Part shown: positions 15,948 through 26,598 of the stretch, piece by piece | Position numbering within the stretch: the first letter of the stretch is position 1 | Layout of the letters: each line of letters starts with the position of its first letter | Assembly: GCF_023061135.1 (NCBI RefSeq) | Contig: NZ_JAKGAN010000003.1 | Location: 1 to 64,000, forward strand | Source: Chromohalobacter sarecensis | Lineage (GTDB): Bacteria; Pseudomonadota; Gammaproteobacteria; Pseudomonadales; Halomonadaceae | Reading direction: 5' to 3' | Length of the DNA: 64,000 nucleotides | Made by a program: the position numbers and the translations under genes | Notes under the pieces: model-generated | Told to the model about the DNA's origin: nothing | The model's database searches: none | The model's input: the letters and a program-made list of their open reading frames with translations, nothing else

Positions 15948-17987
15948 TTACACCCAGCGTCGCTGGCGGCGCGTTTTCCAGTGCCGGTCGATGAAGCGTT
16001 CGCCCTCCTCGAAGGCCTGCAGGCGCGCCTCTAGATAGAACCACTCGGCGTCGCAGCTCAGTTCCGCCCAGGTCTCGGTATGTACCTGCCAATCGCCGCG
16101 CTGGAAGGTCTGGTGCCAGCTCTTGCTCATGGTCGCGGTGGCCGGTGCTTCGGGGTGGATGGCGTAGCGTTCGTCCGCCGAGGCGATGTTGGTCAGGCCG
16201 TGGTCGTAGGCGATCTCGCCGAAGTCGTCGATGATGGCATGCCGTGTCCAACCGTCGGTTAGCGAGTGGGTGACATCTCGGGACTGCGTGCCCGCACGTT
16301 TGATTCGATGCTGCATGGGCCCGGAAAAGACTGCCGGTTCGAACTGCACGGGCGGCGTCTCATGCGAGGTGCGCTGGGGCAGGGTGAGCCGCGAGTCGGC
16401 TTCGTGCAGGGTCAGCGTGACCGGATAAGGGCTCGGCCAGACCAGCGGCCAGTAGGCGGTGGTCACCGAGACGCGCAACCGATGCCCGGCAATGAAGCGA
16501 TAGCAGGTCTGGTTCAGTGACACGGTCACGTCGAGCGGTGTATAGCATGGTACGTCGGACGGCGTGACGTGGCTTTCGCGGTGGCAGAGGTTAAGCACAC
16601 CGTAGGAGACGCGTTGCGAGACGTCCTCGGGCGAGACGTCACACACGCGAACGATCAGATTGGCGCGCGGCTGGTCGACGCTGACCCGCAGCGAGAGCGT
16701 GGGGCGCCCCAGGATCAGCGTGTCGGCATCCAGCGGATCGGTGTCGTAGGTCAGCGAGTGCGCGTCGTCGCCACGCTGGTCGCCGGCGATCTCGGGGCCG
16801 CTGCTGTGGGGGATGTACTCGCCGCATTGCAGGCCGTTGTCGGCGGGCGCACGCAGTTTGGCCACGCCGGGGCGGGCGGCGCCGTCGTTCGGGGCGTGTA
16901 GTTCGCCGTTGCCGAGTGCCAAGACCCGTGAGGATATGTGCGGGCTTGGCCACTGGGTTTCGGCGAGCCATTCGCCGGGAACCTCGAGCCGGTGCGGATC
17001 GGCCTCGGAAAAGGACGGACAGAACACGCGATACAGCGGTTCTTCCATGATGCCGGTGTCGCGATCCTTCAGCCAGTGATCCCACCAGCGCAACGCTTCC
17101 TGAAGAAAGCCGATGGTCGGCCCCGGCATCGCCAGATGCGGATAGGCATGCGGCCAGGGGCCGATGATGCCGCGCCGGGGGCAAGGCGCGTGCTCGAGAA
17201 TCTCGGCGACGAAATTGACATAGGCATCGGCCCAGCCGGTGACGGCCAGCGTCGGCGTCGTCAGGCGCGAATAGTCCTCGCACACCGAGCCGTGACGCCA
17301 GTAGGCATCGCGCGTCTGGTGATCGAACCAGTTCTCGGCGACGAAGGGTTGCTGGGCGAGCCGGTGCCGCCAGAGGTCGCGCCAGTCGTTGCGCAAGGCG
17401 GGATCGGGCGGTCGCGACATGAAGGAAAGCGATGAAGCCGCCCAGCCGAAGTTCTCGTTGAGCACGCAGCCGCCCTTGTAGTGGACGTCGTCGTGATAGC
17501 GGTCGACGGTGGCGCCGACGGCGATGATCGCACCGAGTGCTGGCGGTTGGCGCGAGGCCACCTGCAGTGAATTGAAGCCGCCCCAGGAAATGCCCATCAT
17601 GCCGACACGACCGCTGCACCAGGGTTGCTCGGCAATCCAGGCGATCGCCGCGACGATGTCGTCCTGCTCGCTGGCCAGGTATTCGTCCTCGAGCACGCCG
17701 TCCGAGTCGCCGCTGCCGCGCAGGTCGATACGCAGCGCGGCGTAGCCGTGGCCGGCGAAGTAGGGATGCATGCGTTCATCGTCGGCACTGGTGGCATCTC
17801 GCTTGCGATACGGGATGCACTCGATGATCGCGGGCACGGGATGGGTCTCGGCATTCGCCGGTCGCCACATTCGTGCCGCGAGTCGGCTACCGTCGGGCAG
17901 CGGAATGAACACTGCCGGTTCCTCGACGATCGGGTGCGGGAAGTCACGCACTTCCCGGGCATCGGGTTGGCTTCCACTCGGAAACAT
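15948..17987 (-). CDS. CocE/NonD family hydrolase (X-Pro dipeptidyl-peptidase-like)
   Basis: The 679-residue alpha/beta hydrolase has a C-terminal jelly-roll. The nucleophile is in GISWGG (about S134), the acid in GWADAYVNF (about D254) and the histidine in GPWPHAYPH (about H280). The N-terminal PLPDGSRLAARMWRP and the RIDLRGSGDSDG block are typical of cocaine-esterase/glutaryl-acylase relatives. The start at 17987 is chosen for the ACAGGA site before it; an ATG 36 bases upstream lacks one. The gene follows the second OsmF-like binding protein and probably shares its transcript. Esterase or amidase activity on the imported compound is an inference from context. Confidence 0.85.
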   Translation of the reverse strand: MFPSGSQPDAREVRDFPHPIVEEPAVFIPLPDGSRLAARMWRPANAETHPVPAIIECIPYRKRDATSADDERMHPYFAGHGYAALRIDLRGSGDSDGVLEDEYLASEQDDIVAAIAWIAEQPWCSGRVGMMGISWGGFNSLQVASRQPPALGAIIAVGATVDRYHDDVHYKGGCVLNENFGWAASSLSFMSRPPDPALRNDWRDLWRHRLAQQPFVAENWFDHQTRDAYWRHGSVCEDYSRLTTPTLAVTGWADAYVNFVAEILEHAPCPRRGIIGPWPHAYPHLAMPGPTIGFLQEALRWWDHWLKDRDTGIMEEPLYRVFCPSFSEADPHRLEVPGEWLAETQWPSPHISSRVLALGNGELHAPNDGAARPGVAKLRAPADNGLQCGEYIPHSSGPEIAGDQRGDDAHSLTYDTDPLDADTLILGRPTLSLRVSVDQPRANLIVRVCDVSPEDVSQRVSYGVLNLCHRESHVTPSDVPCYTPLDVTVSLNQTCYRFIAGHRLRVSVTTAYWPLVWPSPYPVTLTLHEADSRLTLPQRTSHETPPVQFEPAVFSGPMQHRIKRAGTQSRDVTHSLTDGWTRHAIIDDFGEIAYDHGLTNIASADERYAIHPEAPATATMSKSWHQTFQRGDWQVHTETWAELSCDAEWFYLEARLQAFEEGERFIDRHWKTRRQRRWV

Positions 17988-18006
17988 GGGGCGTCCTGTC
18001 GTCAGC

Positions 18007-18028
18007 AGGGGCGATGCAGGCATCGCCC
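18007..18028. terminator. hairpin between binding-protein and CocE genes
   Basis: GGGGCGATG and CATCGCCCC form a 9-bp stem with a short loop. There is no T-run, so it may be an mRNA-stabilising or attenuating hairpin between the two genes rather than a full terminator. Confidence 0.4.
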
Positions 18029-18064
18029 CAGGGAAGGAAGAAAGGAAAAGAAGTGGACGAGGCG

Positions 18065-18964
18065 TTAGAGCAGGTCGTTTTCGGTCAAGAAGTCCTTGGC
18101 GACCTTTTCGATGTTCTGGTCGTCGATATCCACACGACGGTTAAGATCGATCAGCGTCGTGTCATTCAAGGCGGCAGACATGTCGTTGAGCAGGGGCTTG
18201 AGGTCGGGGTGCGCGTCGAGCGTTTCCTCGCGTACCACCGGTGCGAGTTGGTAAACCGGAAAGAATTGCTGGTCGTCGTCGAGCACTTCGAAGTCGAAGG
18301 CGCCGTTGCGGCCATCGGTGGCGAACACCAGCGCCACGTCGACTTCGCCTTCGCGCAGCGCGCTGTAGGTTAGCCCTGAGTCCATGCGCTTGACTTTCGA
18401 GCGCGGAAACTTGAATCCATAGGCTTCCTGCAGCGGCCGCAGACCGTCGTCACGGGCATAGAATTCGGCATTGGAGGCGAGCGTCAGATCGGTGCCATCG
18501 TTCATCGCCGTGGCTAGATCCGAAAGGGTGTGGATGTCGTGCTTCTCGGCGTCGGCCTCGCGCATGGCGAGCGCATAGGTGTTGTTGGTATCCGAGGGAT
18601 CCAGCCAGATCAATCCTTTCTCGGCATCCAGGCGCTTGGCGGTGGCGTAGGTCTCGGCGGCGTTGTCGGGTTGCGGCTGATCATTGAACAGGATCACTGA
18701 ATTGCCGGTGTATTCCCAATAGAGGTCGACCTGGCCGTTCTCTTGCGCCTGGCGTAGCACCGAGGTGCCCAGGCCGTCGCGCTTGTCGACGTTGTAGCCG
18801 TTGGCTTTCAGCAATTGGAAGGTAGCCGAGGTGAGAATCAGGTGCTCTGTATAGTTGAGACCGCCGACGACGATGGGGTCGTCATCTTGTGCGTGAGCCG
18901 TGGTGGCTGCGGCGGAAAGGCTCAGTCCCAGGGTGGTTAGCAGTGTCGTGATGGGGTGCTTCAT
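18065..18964 (-). CDS. second glycine-betaine-type substrate-binding protein
   Basis: The 299-residue protein has a signal peptide ending at AHA (about residue 25) and the same OpuAC architecture as the protein at 11228: IVVGGLNYTEHLI, GLGTSVLRQAQENGQVDLYWEYTGNSV and FYARDDGLRPLQEAYGF. No permease or ATPase gene accompanies it, so it probably feeds the importer encoded at 12174-14824 with a second ligand, or uses a remote one. It is followed by the CocE-like hydrolase. Confidence 0.87.
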   Translation of the reverse strand: MKHPITTLLTTLGLSLSAAATTAHAQDDDPIVVGGLNYTEHLILTSATFQLLKANGYNVDKRDGLGTSVLRQAQENGQVDLYWEYTGNSVILFNDQPQPDNAAETYATAKRLDAEKGLIWLDPSDTNNTYALAMREADAEKHDIHTLSDLATAMNDGTDLTLASNAEFYARDDGLRPLQEAYGFKFPRSKVKRMDSGLTYSALREGEVDVALVFATDGRNGAFDFEVLDDDQQFFPVYQLAPVVREETLDAHPDLKPLLNDMSAALNDTTLIDLNRRVDIDDQNIEKVAKDFLTENDLL

Positions 18965-19136
18965 GGCAGCGACATACCTCTGTTGTTATAGAGCGTTATC
19001 GGGTTGCGACTTTCGTCGTTACCCAGAGTAACGCACCCCGCTGCCAGGATTGATGAGAATCCATAATGCCTGCGATTTCGGACGCCAACAGATGACAAAG
19101 CAAGCGCCATGGCTGGGCAATAGTCAGTGGTGAGAG

Positions 19137-19613
19137 TCAGTGGTGAGGGGGAGGGGACTCCGTCGAAGACGCGTCGTCTGCGTCGGGCTGCTTGATCTGA
19201 TCGGCATAGCACGGCGAGGAGGCGGGCGTGTGATCGCCTGTCTCGCGGTCTTCGTCTTCCAAGGCCTTGAGCAGCATGTCGCGTAAATACGGTAGATGCG
19301 AGCGCTGCGGCTCGCGGGAGGCGGTCAGCAAGGTGAGCGTGCCTTCGCGCGCCCAACGCATGAGGGGCAGCAAGACATCGGGATCGTCCTCGACCTCCCA
19401 GCGGTAGCGATAGCTGAACACGGTGTCGTTGAGCTCGCCCTGATGCCAGCCACGGCGCAAGGCGTTGGAGGGCGAGGCGTCGCGATACCAGTCGGTCAGT
19501 TGCAGCGACTCGCGGCGTTTACCGCGTGGCCATAGGCGGTCGACGAGAACGCGTGCACCATCGCCTTCTTCGGCGGCCTGATAGATACGTTTGAGTGCGA
19601 TCGTATAAGACAT
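19137..19613 (-). CDS. DUF488 family protein
   Basis: The 158-residue protein has the DUF488 core: IALKRIYQAAEEGDGARVLVDRLWPRG, then LTDWYRDASPSNALRRGW and EGTLTLLTASREPQRSHL. The start at 19613 is preferred because GGAGGAG stands just before it. The last 35 residues are acidic, low-complexity and end in PPPHH; they are not part of the family core. Function unknown. The gene lies just downstream of holA. Confidence 0.85.
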   Translation of the reverse strand: MSYTIALKRIYQAAEEGDGARVLVDRLWPRGKRRESLQLTDWYRDASPSNALRRGWHQGELNDTVFSYRYRWEVEDDPDVLLPLMRWAREGTLTLLTASREPQRSHLPYLRDMLLKALEDEDRETGDHTPASSPCYADQIKQPDADDASSTESPPPHH

Positions 19614-19629
19614 CCGGTTCTCCTCCGCC

Positions 19630-19655
19630 AGCCACTTGTCATGTCGCAAGTGGCT
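19630..19655. terminator. hairpin after holA
   Basis: A perfect 9-bp stem AGCCACTTG/CAAGTGGCT with an 8-base loop lies between the end of holA and the ribosome-binding site of the DUF488 gene. It has no T-run. It probably marks the 3' end of the leuS-lptE-holA transcript or insulates the next gene. Confidence 0.4.
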
Positions 19656-19667
19656 CGCTCTCTCGGG

Positions 19668-20726
19668 CTAGGCGATACGATAGGAATATGCCATCTCGGC
19701 CAGGGGGCCACGTCCGCCGGCCAGGGTGAGCGAGAGATCGTGAAGCCCTTCCCAGACGGGCAATGCCGCAGCGCCCTTGATGGCCAAGTCCAAGCGCTGT
19801 GCGAACAATAATAGCTTGTGTAGCCGCTTGAGCGGCATCCGCTTCAAGGCCTGCTGATAGAGCGGACGACGCTTGTCGGGAATCGGCGGACGCTGTGCCT
19901 TGCAGGCGTGATCGAGGCTTTGCCCCTGATCGAGGTGCTGCGCCAGCGACAGGAAGATGCGTAGCTCACGCGTCAATGCCCACAGCACCACGGGGGCTTC
20001 GAGGCCTTCGCCGCGCAATCCACTGACGATGCGCGAGACGCGCACGCGGTCGCCGCGCAGGCAGGCGTCGATCAGCGTGAAGACATCATAACGTGCGTTG
20101 TCCTCCACGCCGCCGGCAATGGCCTGGGTATCGAGCCGCGCGTTGGGCGGATTGATCAGCGCGAGCTTCTGCAGCTCCTGGTCGGCGGCCAGCAGGTTGC
20201 CTTCGGTGCGCTCGCCGAGCAGGCGGGCGGCGTCCATGTCCAGCGACAGCCCATGGCGCGATGCGCGATCCCGCACCCAGAAGTGCAGGCGCTGGTGATC
20301 CACCGGCCACACCGGAACGAACACGCCGATCTTATCCAGCGCCTTGAACCAGGCACTCGACTGCGCGCGCCGGTCGAGGCGCGCGCTACTGATTAGGAGG
20401 ATATCGTCGCTATCCTTGGCCTGGCGGGCGTAGGCATCGAGTGCCTTGGCGCCTTCCTGGCCCGGCGACTGACCGCCCAGGCGTAGCTCGATGAGCTTGC
20501 TCGAGGCGAACAGCGACATGCTGGCTGCCGACTCCGTCAGGCGTCCCCACTGAAAGCCATTTTCCACGTGGAGGACTTCGCGTTCCTCGACGCCACGCTG
20601 GCGTGCCGCGGCGCGGATGGCGTCGCAAGCCTCCATGTGGATCAACGGCTCGTCGCCGGCGACAATGTAGACCGGCTGGAGGCGCTTGCCGAGCGCCTCG
20701 TCGAGTTTATCGGGAAAAACCTTCAT
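19668..20726 (-). CDS. holA: DNA polymerase III delta subunit
   Basis: The 352-residue clamp-loader subunit delta opens the beta sliding clamp. It begins MKVFPDKLDEALGKRLQPVY, then VAGDEPLIHMEACDAIRAAA, with the C-terminal collar-like helices and the block LWALTRELRIFL. Its ATG overlaps the lptE stop by 4 bases. The order leuS-lptE-holA is conserved in gammaproteobacteria. Confidence 0.95.
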   Translation of the reverse strand: MKVFPDKLDEALGKRLQPVYIVAGDEPLIHMEACDAIRAAARQRGVEEREVLHVENGFQWGRLTESAASMSLFASSKLIELRLGGQSPGQEGAKALDAYARQAKDSDDILLISSARLDRRAQSSAWFKALDKIGVFVPVWPVDHQRLHFWVRDRASRHGLSLDMDAARLLGERTEGNLLAADQELQKLALINPPNARLDTQAIAGGVEDNARYDVFTLIDACLRGDRVRVSRIVSGLRGEGLEAPVVLWALTRELRIFLSLAQHLDQGQSLDHACKAQRPPIPDKRRPLYQQALKRMPLKRLHKLLLFAQRLDLAIKGAAALPVWEGLHDLSLTLAGGRGPLAEMAYSYRIA

Positions 20727-21217
20727 GGCGTCTCGAGCGCGCGTAGACGGTCGACGAGTTGACGTGCCGCCTCCTGACGCAATGAATCGAGCGCTTCGTC
20801 ACGCAGTTCGTCCTGCGACAGCAGATTGTTGTTGTCGACGCTCAGCGTGGTGCTGGCCTCGAGGGTTTGCTGGTCGAGCAGGTAGGCATTGTCCTCGCTG
20901 CGTTGCACCGAGAACGGCACGCTGAGGGTCAGGCGGCGTTCCTGATTGCTACCGGCGCCTTGCGTCAGGCGTGTCTCGCGGATTTGCTCCTCGCTCAGGT
21001 TGACGCGTAACGGAGCCTCGTCTTCGAGCGTGGTGCCAGTGCCTTTCAGCGCTTGTTCCACGGCATCTTCGAAGCGTCCATCGGGGGACGATAGCGTCAG
21101 TGAGGGAACATTGAGCGCGGTGGCGTCGAGTCCACGCAGTTGAAAACCGCACCCGGCGAGCAGCGTCGTCAGGGTCAGCAGGAGCAGAGATTGGATGATG
21201 AGCGAACGGCGCTTCAC
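20723..21217 (-). CDS. lptE: LPS-assembly lipoprotein LptE
   Basis: The 164-residue outer-membrane lipoprotein plugs the LptD barrel that delivers LPS to the cell surface. It has a lipoprotein signal with lipobox LLAGC (C at about residue 22), then GFQLRG, the diagnostic start of mature LptE. The end carries DELRDEALDSLRQEAARQLVDRLRAL. It sits between leuS and holA. Confidence 0.93.
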   Translation of the reverse strand: MKRRSLIIQSLLLLTLTTLLAGCGFQLRGLDATALNVPSLTLSSPDGRFEDAVEQALKGTGTTLEDEAPLRVNLSEEQIRETRLTQGAGSNQERRLTLSVPFSVQRSEDNAYLLDQQTLEASTTLSVDNNNLLSQDELRDEALDSLRQEAARQLVDRLRALETP

Positions 21218-21273
21218 GCAGGCCTCCTTGCGGGCTGGGACCCGCTCCTCGGGGAGCGGGCGTATGGGCCGAG

Positions 21274-23955
<2,682 letters not shown>

Positions 23956-24034
23956 TTATGACAGGCCGTCAGGATACCCCAGTCGTGCGCCTACAGGTAG
24001 GGGCATGACCTCGACGACAGGCAGGAGAAACGTT

Positions 24035-24565
24035 ATGAGCGAACGTCACGATCAAGAGCATCGCCTGAGCCGTGCCTATGAGCGGGTTCTCGAACGTCTC
24101 GAAAAAGGCGCTGGTGACCTGTCGTGGGAATCATTGCAGCGCGAAATGGACGACGCTATCGAGTTTGAAGCGGAGTTCGAGAATTACACTAAGGATGAGT
24201 TGTCCTTGCTGCGTGCCTGGGTCGAGCGTGACATGCGCGACTTGCGGGGATTTCTGGCCCGAGGTGGCGAGGGCATCGCCACCTGGCTGGGAATCGATCT
24301 GGGGATCATCTCGCGGCGCGTCACCGAAGCGCTGTTCTCCATCGCCGACCGCACCACCGTCGATCAGGCCCGCTTCGAGGACGATCTCGAAGCCGCCCGC
24401 GCCGATTATGTCGAAGGCGAAATGGCAGTCCCTGGCCGCATGCGTTGCGTGCACTGCGACACAGAAGTGGTGCTCGAATCGATCACCCTACTCGAACCCT
24501 GCCATCAGTGCGGGCATCGTTACTTCGCGCGGACCTCGGGAGCGACACCGTCTGCAGACGTCTGA
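24035..24565 (+). CDS. zinc ribbon-containing protein (YbeL-like)
   Basis: The 176-residue protein has a helical N-terminal two-thirds (AYERVLERLEKGAGDLSWESL, EYTKDELSLLRAWVERDMRDL) and a C-terminal zinc ribbon: CVHC near residue 140 and CHQCGHRYF near 160. This is the DUF1451/YbeL architecture, also found beside leuS in enterobacteria. Function unknown. ATG 24035 is chosen over an upstream frame extension because CAGGAG precedes it. Confidence 0.88.
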   Translation: MSERHDQEHRLSRAYERVLERLEKGAGDLSWESLQREMDDAIEFEAEFENYTKDELSLLRAWVERDMRDLRGFLARGGEGIATWLGIDLGIISRRVTEALFSIADRTTVDQARFEDDLEAARADYVEGEMAVPGRMRCVHCDTEVVLESITLLEPCHQCGHRYFARTSGATPSADV

Positions 24566-24644
24566 GCCGTGAGCGGTATGAGGGGTAACGGGCGGTGGCA
24601 TGATGCCGCTCGTTATCGTGGCCTGTGGTGCTTGGCACGCCACG

Positions 24645-25331
24645 TCAGCAGCGCGTGAAGCAGACCATCTGCGTGGAGCTGCCGACAACGGGATCACGCG
24701 GGCCGACGTCTTCGAAGCGGGTCTGGTAACCGTGGCGTTCTGCGACGCCGTTGCACCACGATTGGAACTGCGCGCGGGTCCATTCGAAACGATGATCATC
24801 GTGGCGGCGCTCGTCGTCGGGCATGCCGTGGAGAGGGTTGTATTCCTTGTTGGGTGTCGTGATGACGACGAACTTGATCCCCAGCTTGCCGAAAATCGCT
24901 TTCTCGACTCGGGACAGGCGATCTGGATCGATGTGCTCGATGGTTTCCAGCATGACGGCGCCATCGATGCCGGTTTCGGCCCAATCGCAATTTTCGAAGG
25001 AGCCCAGACTGACGTGCAAGCGCTTATCGGGCCTGAGTATGTCCAGGTTGAGCCGGTCACGGGCGTAAGCCACGGCCCGGGCGTCGTTGTCGATACCTAT
25101 CAGGCGGTTGAACTGCTTGTACTCGCTTAGCCAGCGCAACAAAACGCCGTGACCGCAGCCAAGATCGACAACGTGTTGTGCGCCGGATGCCACTAGATTA
25201 TCGACGACGGCGTGCAGGCGGAGCTGATGAAGATTTGTCGCCATCAGCGAACGTTCCGCATAAGTGCTTGAGGGGGAGAGTTGAGCATGGCGCGAATTAT
25301 CGCCGGAGTCTGTTTGCCATTCAACTAACAA
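24645..25331 (-). CDS. Hen1-like RNA 3'-terminal 2'-O-methyltransferase domain protein
   Basis: The 228-residue Rossmann methyltransferase has the SAM motif VVDLGCGHG at residues 54-62. It carries the Hen1 hallmarks: ExxEH in LETIEHID (E129, E132, H133), TTPNKEYN at 158-165 and HDDHRFEWTR at 177-186, which gives the fourth metal ligand. Bacterial Hen1 methylates the 2'-OH of repaired RNA ends and normally has an additional N-terminal ligase-activating domain and a Pnkp partner gene. Both are absent here. The start is uncertain: the frame opens at a TTG beside a palindrome at 25334, and ATG at residue 30 (MATNLHQLRLH) is the alternative. The gene lies between the ybeL-like gene and an unrelated oxidoreductase operon. 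Confidence 0.75.
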   Translation of the reverse strand: MLVEWQTDSGDNSRHAQLSPSSTYAERSLMATNLHQLRLHAVVDNLVASGAQHVVDLGCGHGVLLRWLSEYKQFNRLIGIDNDARAVAYARDRLNLDILRPDKRLHVSLGSFENCDWAETGIDGAVMLETIEHIDPDRLSRVEKAIFGKLGIKFVVITTPNKEYNPLHGMPDDERRHDDHRFEWTRAQFQSWCNGVAERHGYQTRFEDVGPRDPVVGSSTQMVCFTRC

Positions 25332-25333
25332 GT

Positions 25334-25347
25334 CGCCTAATTAGGCG
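25334..25347. promoter_or_regulatory. 14-bp perfect palindrome, candidate operator
   Basis: CGCCTAATTAGGCG lies in the short gap between the divergently read Hen1-like gene and the oxidoreductase gene. A dimeric repressor site is plausible; no cognate regulator is adjacent. Confidence 0.4.
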
Positions 25348-25434
25348 TCCTGTGAAGGGAGCAGTAATCCCTTGGCAGAGCAAAAGTTTGATATCGTCGC
25401 ATCGCCAAGCAGCGACTATGAGGAGGACACAGAC

Positions 25435-26598
25435 ATGCGCAGCGAGACGCTACCCGACACGATGGCGGCGATGTTACTGACCGAGCATGGAGACATCGAC
25501 AAGCTGGTCTACCGGCAAGACGTTTCCGCCCCCAGGCCCGCTAGAGGCGAGGTTCTGGTGCAGGTGACCGCGACGGCCAAGAACAATACCGACCGCAAGG
25601 CGCGAGAAGGGCTTTATCCGACCAAGGACAAGGGGGATACGACCTCATTCCAGATTGGAGGCTCACCGACGCTGACCTTTCCGCGCATTCAGGGCGCCGA
25701 TGTGGCCGGGCGTGTGGTGGCTGTCGGCGAAGATGTGAGTGCTGAGCGCATTGGCCAGCGCGGATTGCTGGATTTCAATATCTACGCCGATGCGCGTCCC
25801 GACATCAATCTGACGCCCGACTATTACGGACATGGCGCCGATGGTGGCTTTGCCGAGTACATTGCGGTGCCGTCAGCGCAGTTCCACACGGTGGATAATC
25901 CCGAACTGGCCGATGCCGAACTCGCGGCGATGGGTATGTGCTCCTATCAGACCGCTCTGCACATGTTGAATGCGGCCAACGTCAAAGCCGGGGAACGTGT
26001 GCTGGTGACGGGCGCCAGTGGCGGCGTGGGTACGGCCCTGATTCGCCTCTGTCGTATCATGGGGGCGACGCCTTACGCTCTGAGCCAGCCGGACAAGGCG
26101 GAGGCGCTGCTGGCGCTGGGGGCGGAAGCCGTACTGGATCGCTCGGACATGCAGGACTTCACCGAGAAGGTGCGCGCACTGACGCAGGATCACCCCATCG
26201 ACGCGGTCATGGATCTGGTCGGGGGTGAGATGACCGATCGCTTCATCGACACTATGATCTTCGACATGACGCGCCGTACCACCTATCCACGCTTGAGCAT
26301 TGCCGGCGCCAGCGGCGGCAATATCAGCGAGATCATGTGGACGCGGATTTATTTGTATCAGGTGCAGATATTCGGCGTCTCCCATGGCACGCGCGACGAG
26401 GCCGAGCAGTTGGTGGCCTGGATTCGCGAGGGGAAATTGAAGCCGGTGCTGCACGCGGCCTTCAAGCTTTCCGAGCTGCATGACGCGGAGCGCTATTTCG
26501 TCAATCGCAACAGCAACTACCTGGGCAAGATCGTGATTGTCCCGGATTCGCAGTGGCAAGCGCATGGCGCGCCTTACGCGCTGAAGGAAGAAACATGA
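25435..26598 (+). CDS. medium-chain dehydrogenase/reductase (quinone oxidoreductase-like)
   Basis: The 387-residue MDR protein has a GroES-like N-terminal half (RGEVLVQVTATAKNNTDRKAR, IQGADVAGRVVAVGEDV) and a Rossmann half with GERVLVTGASGGVGTALIRL. No catalytic zinc cysteine pattern is seen, so it resembles the zinc-independent quinone oxidoreductase branch using NADPH. ATG 25435 follows GAGGAGG at 25420-25426. Its stop overlaps the start of the racemase-like gene by 4 bases (ATGA), so the two act in one pathway. Substrate unknown. Confidence 0.85.
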   Translation: MRSETLPDTMAAMLLTEHGDIDKLVYRQDVSAPRPARGEVLVQVTATAKNNTDRKAREGLYPTKDKGDTTSFQIGGSPTLTFPRIQGADVAGRVVAVGEDVSAERIGQRGLLDFNIYADARPDINLTPDYYGHGADGGFAEYIAVPSAQFHTVDNPELADAELAAMGMCSYQTALHMLNAANVKAGERVLVTGASGGVGTALIRLCRIMGATPYALSQPDKAEALLALGAEAVLDRSDMQDFTEKVRALTQDHPIDAVMDLVGGEMTDRFIDTMIFDMTRRTTYPRLSIAGASGGNISEIMWTRIYLYQVQIFGVSHGTRDEAEQLVAWIREGKLKPVLHAAFKLSELHDAERYFVNRNSNYLGKIVIVPDSQWQAHGAPYALKEET

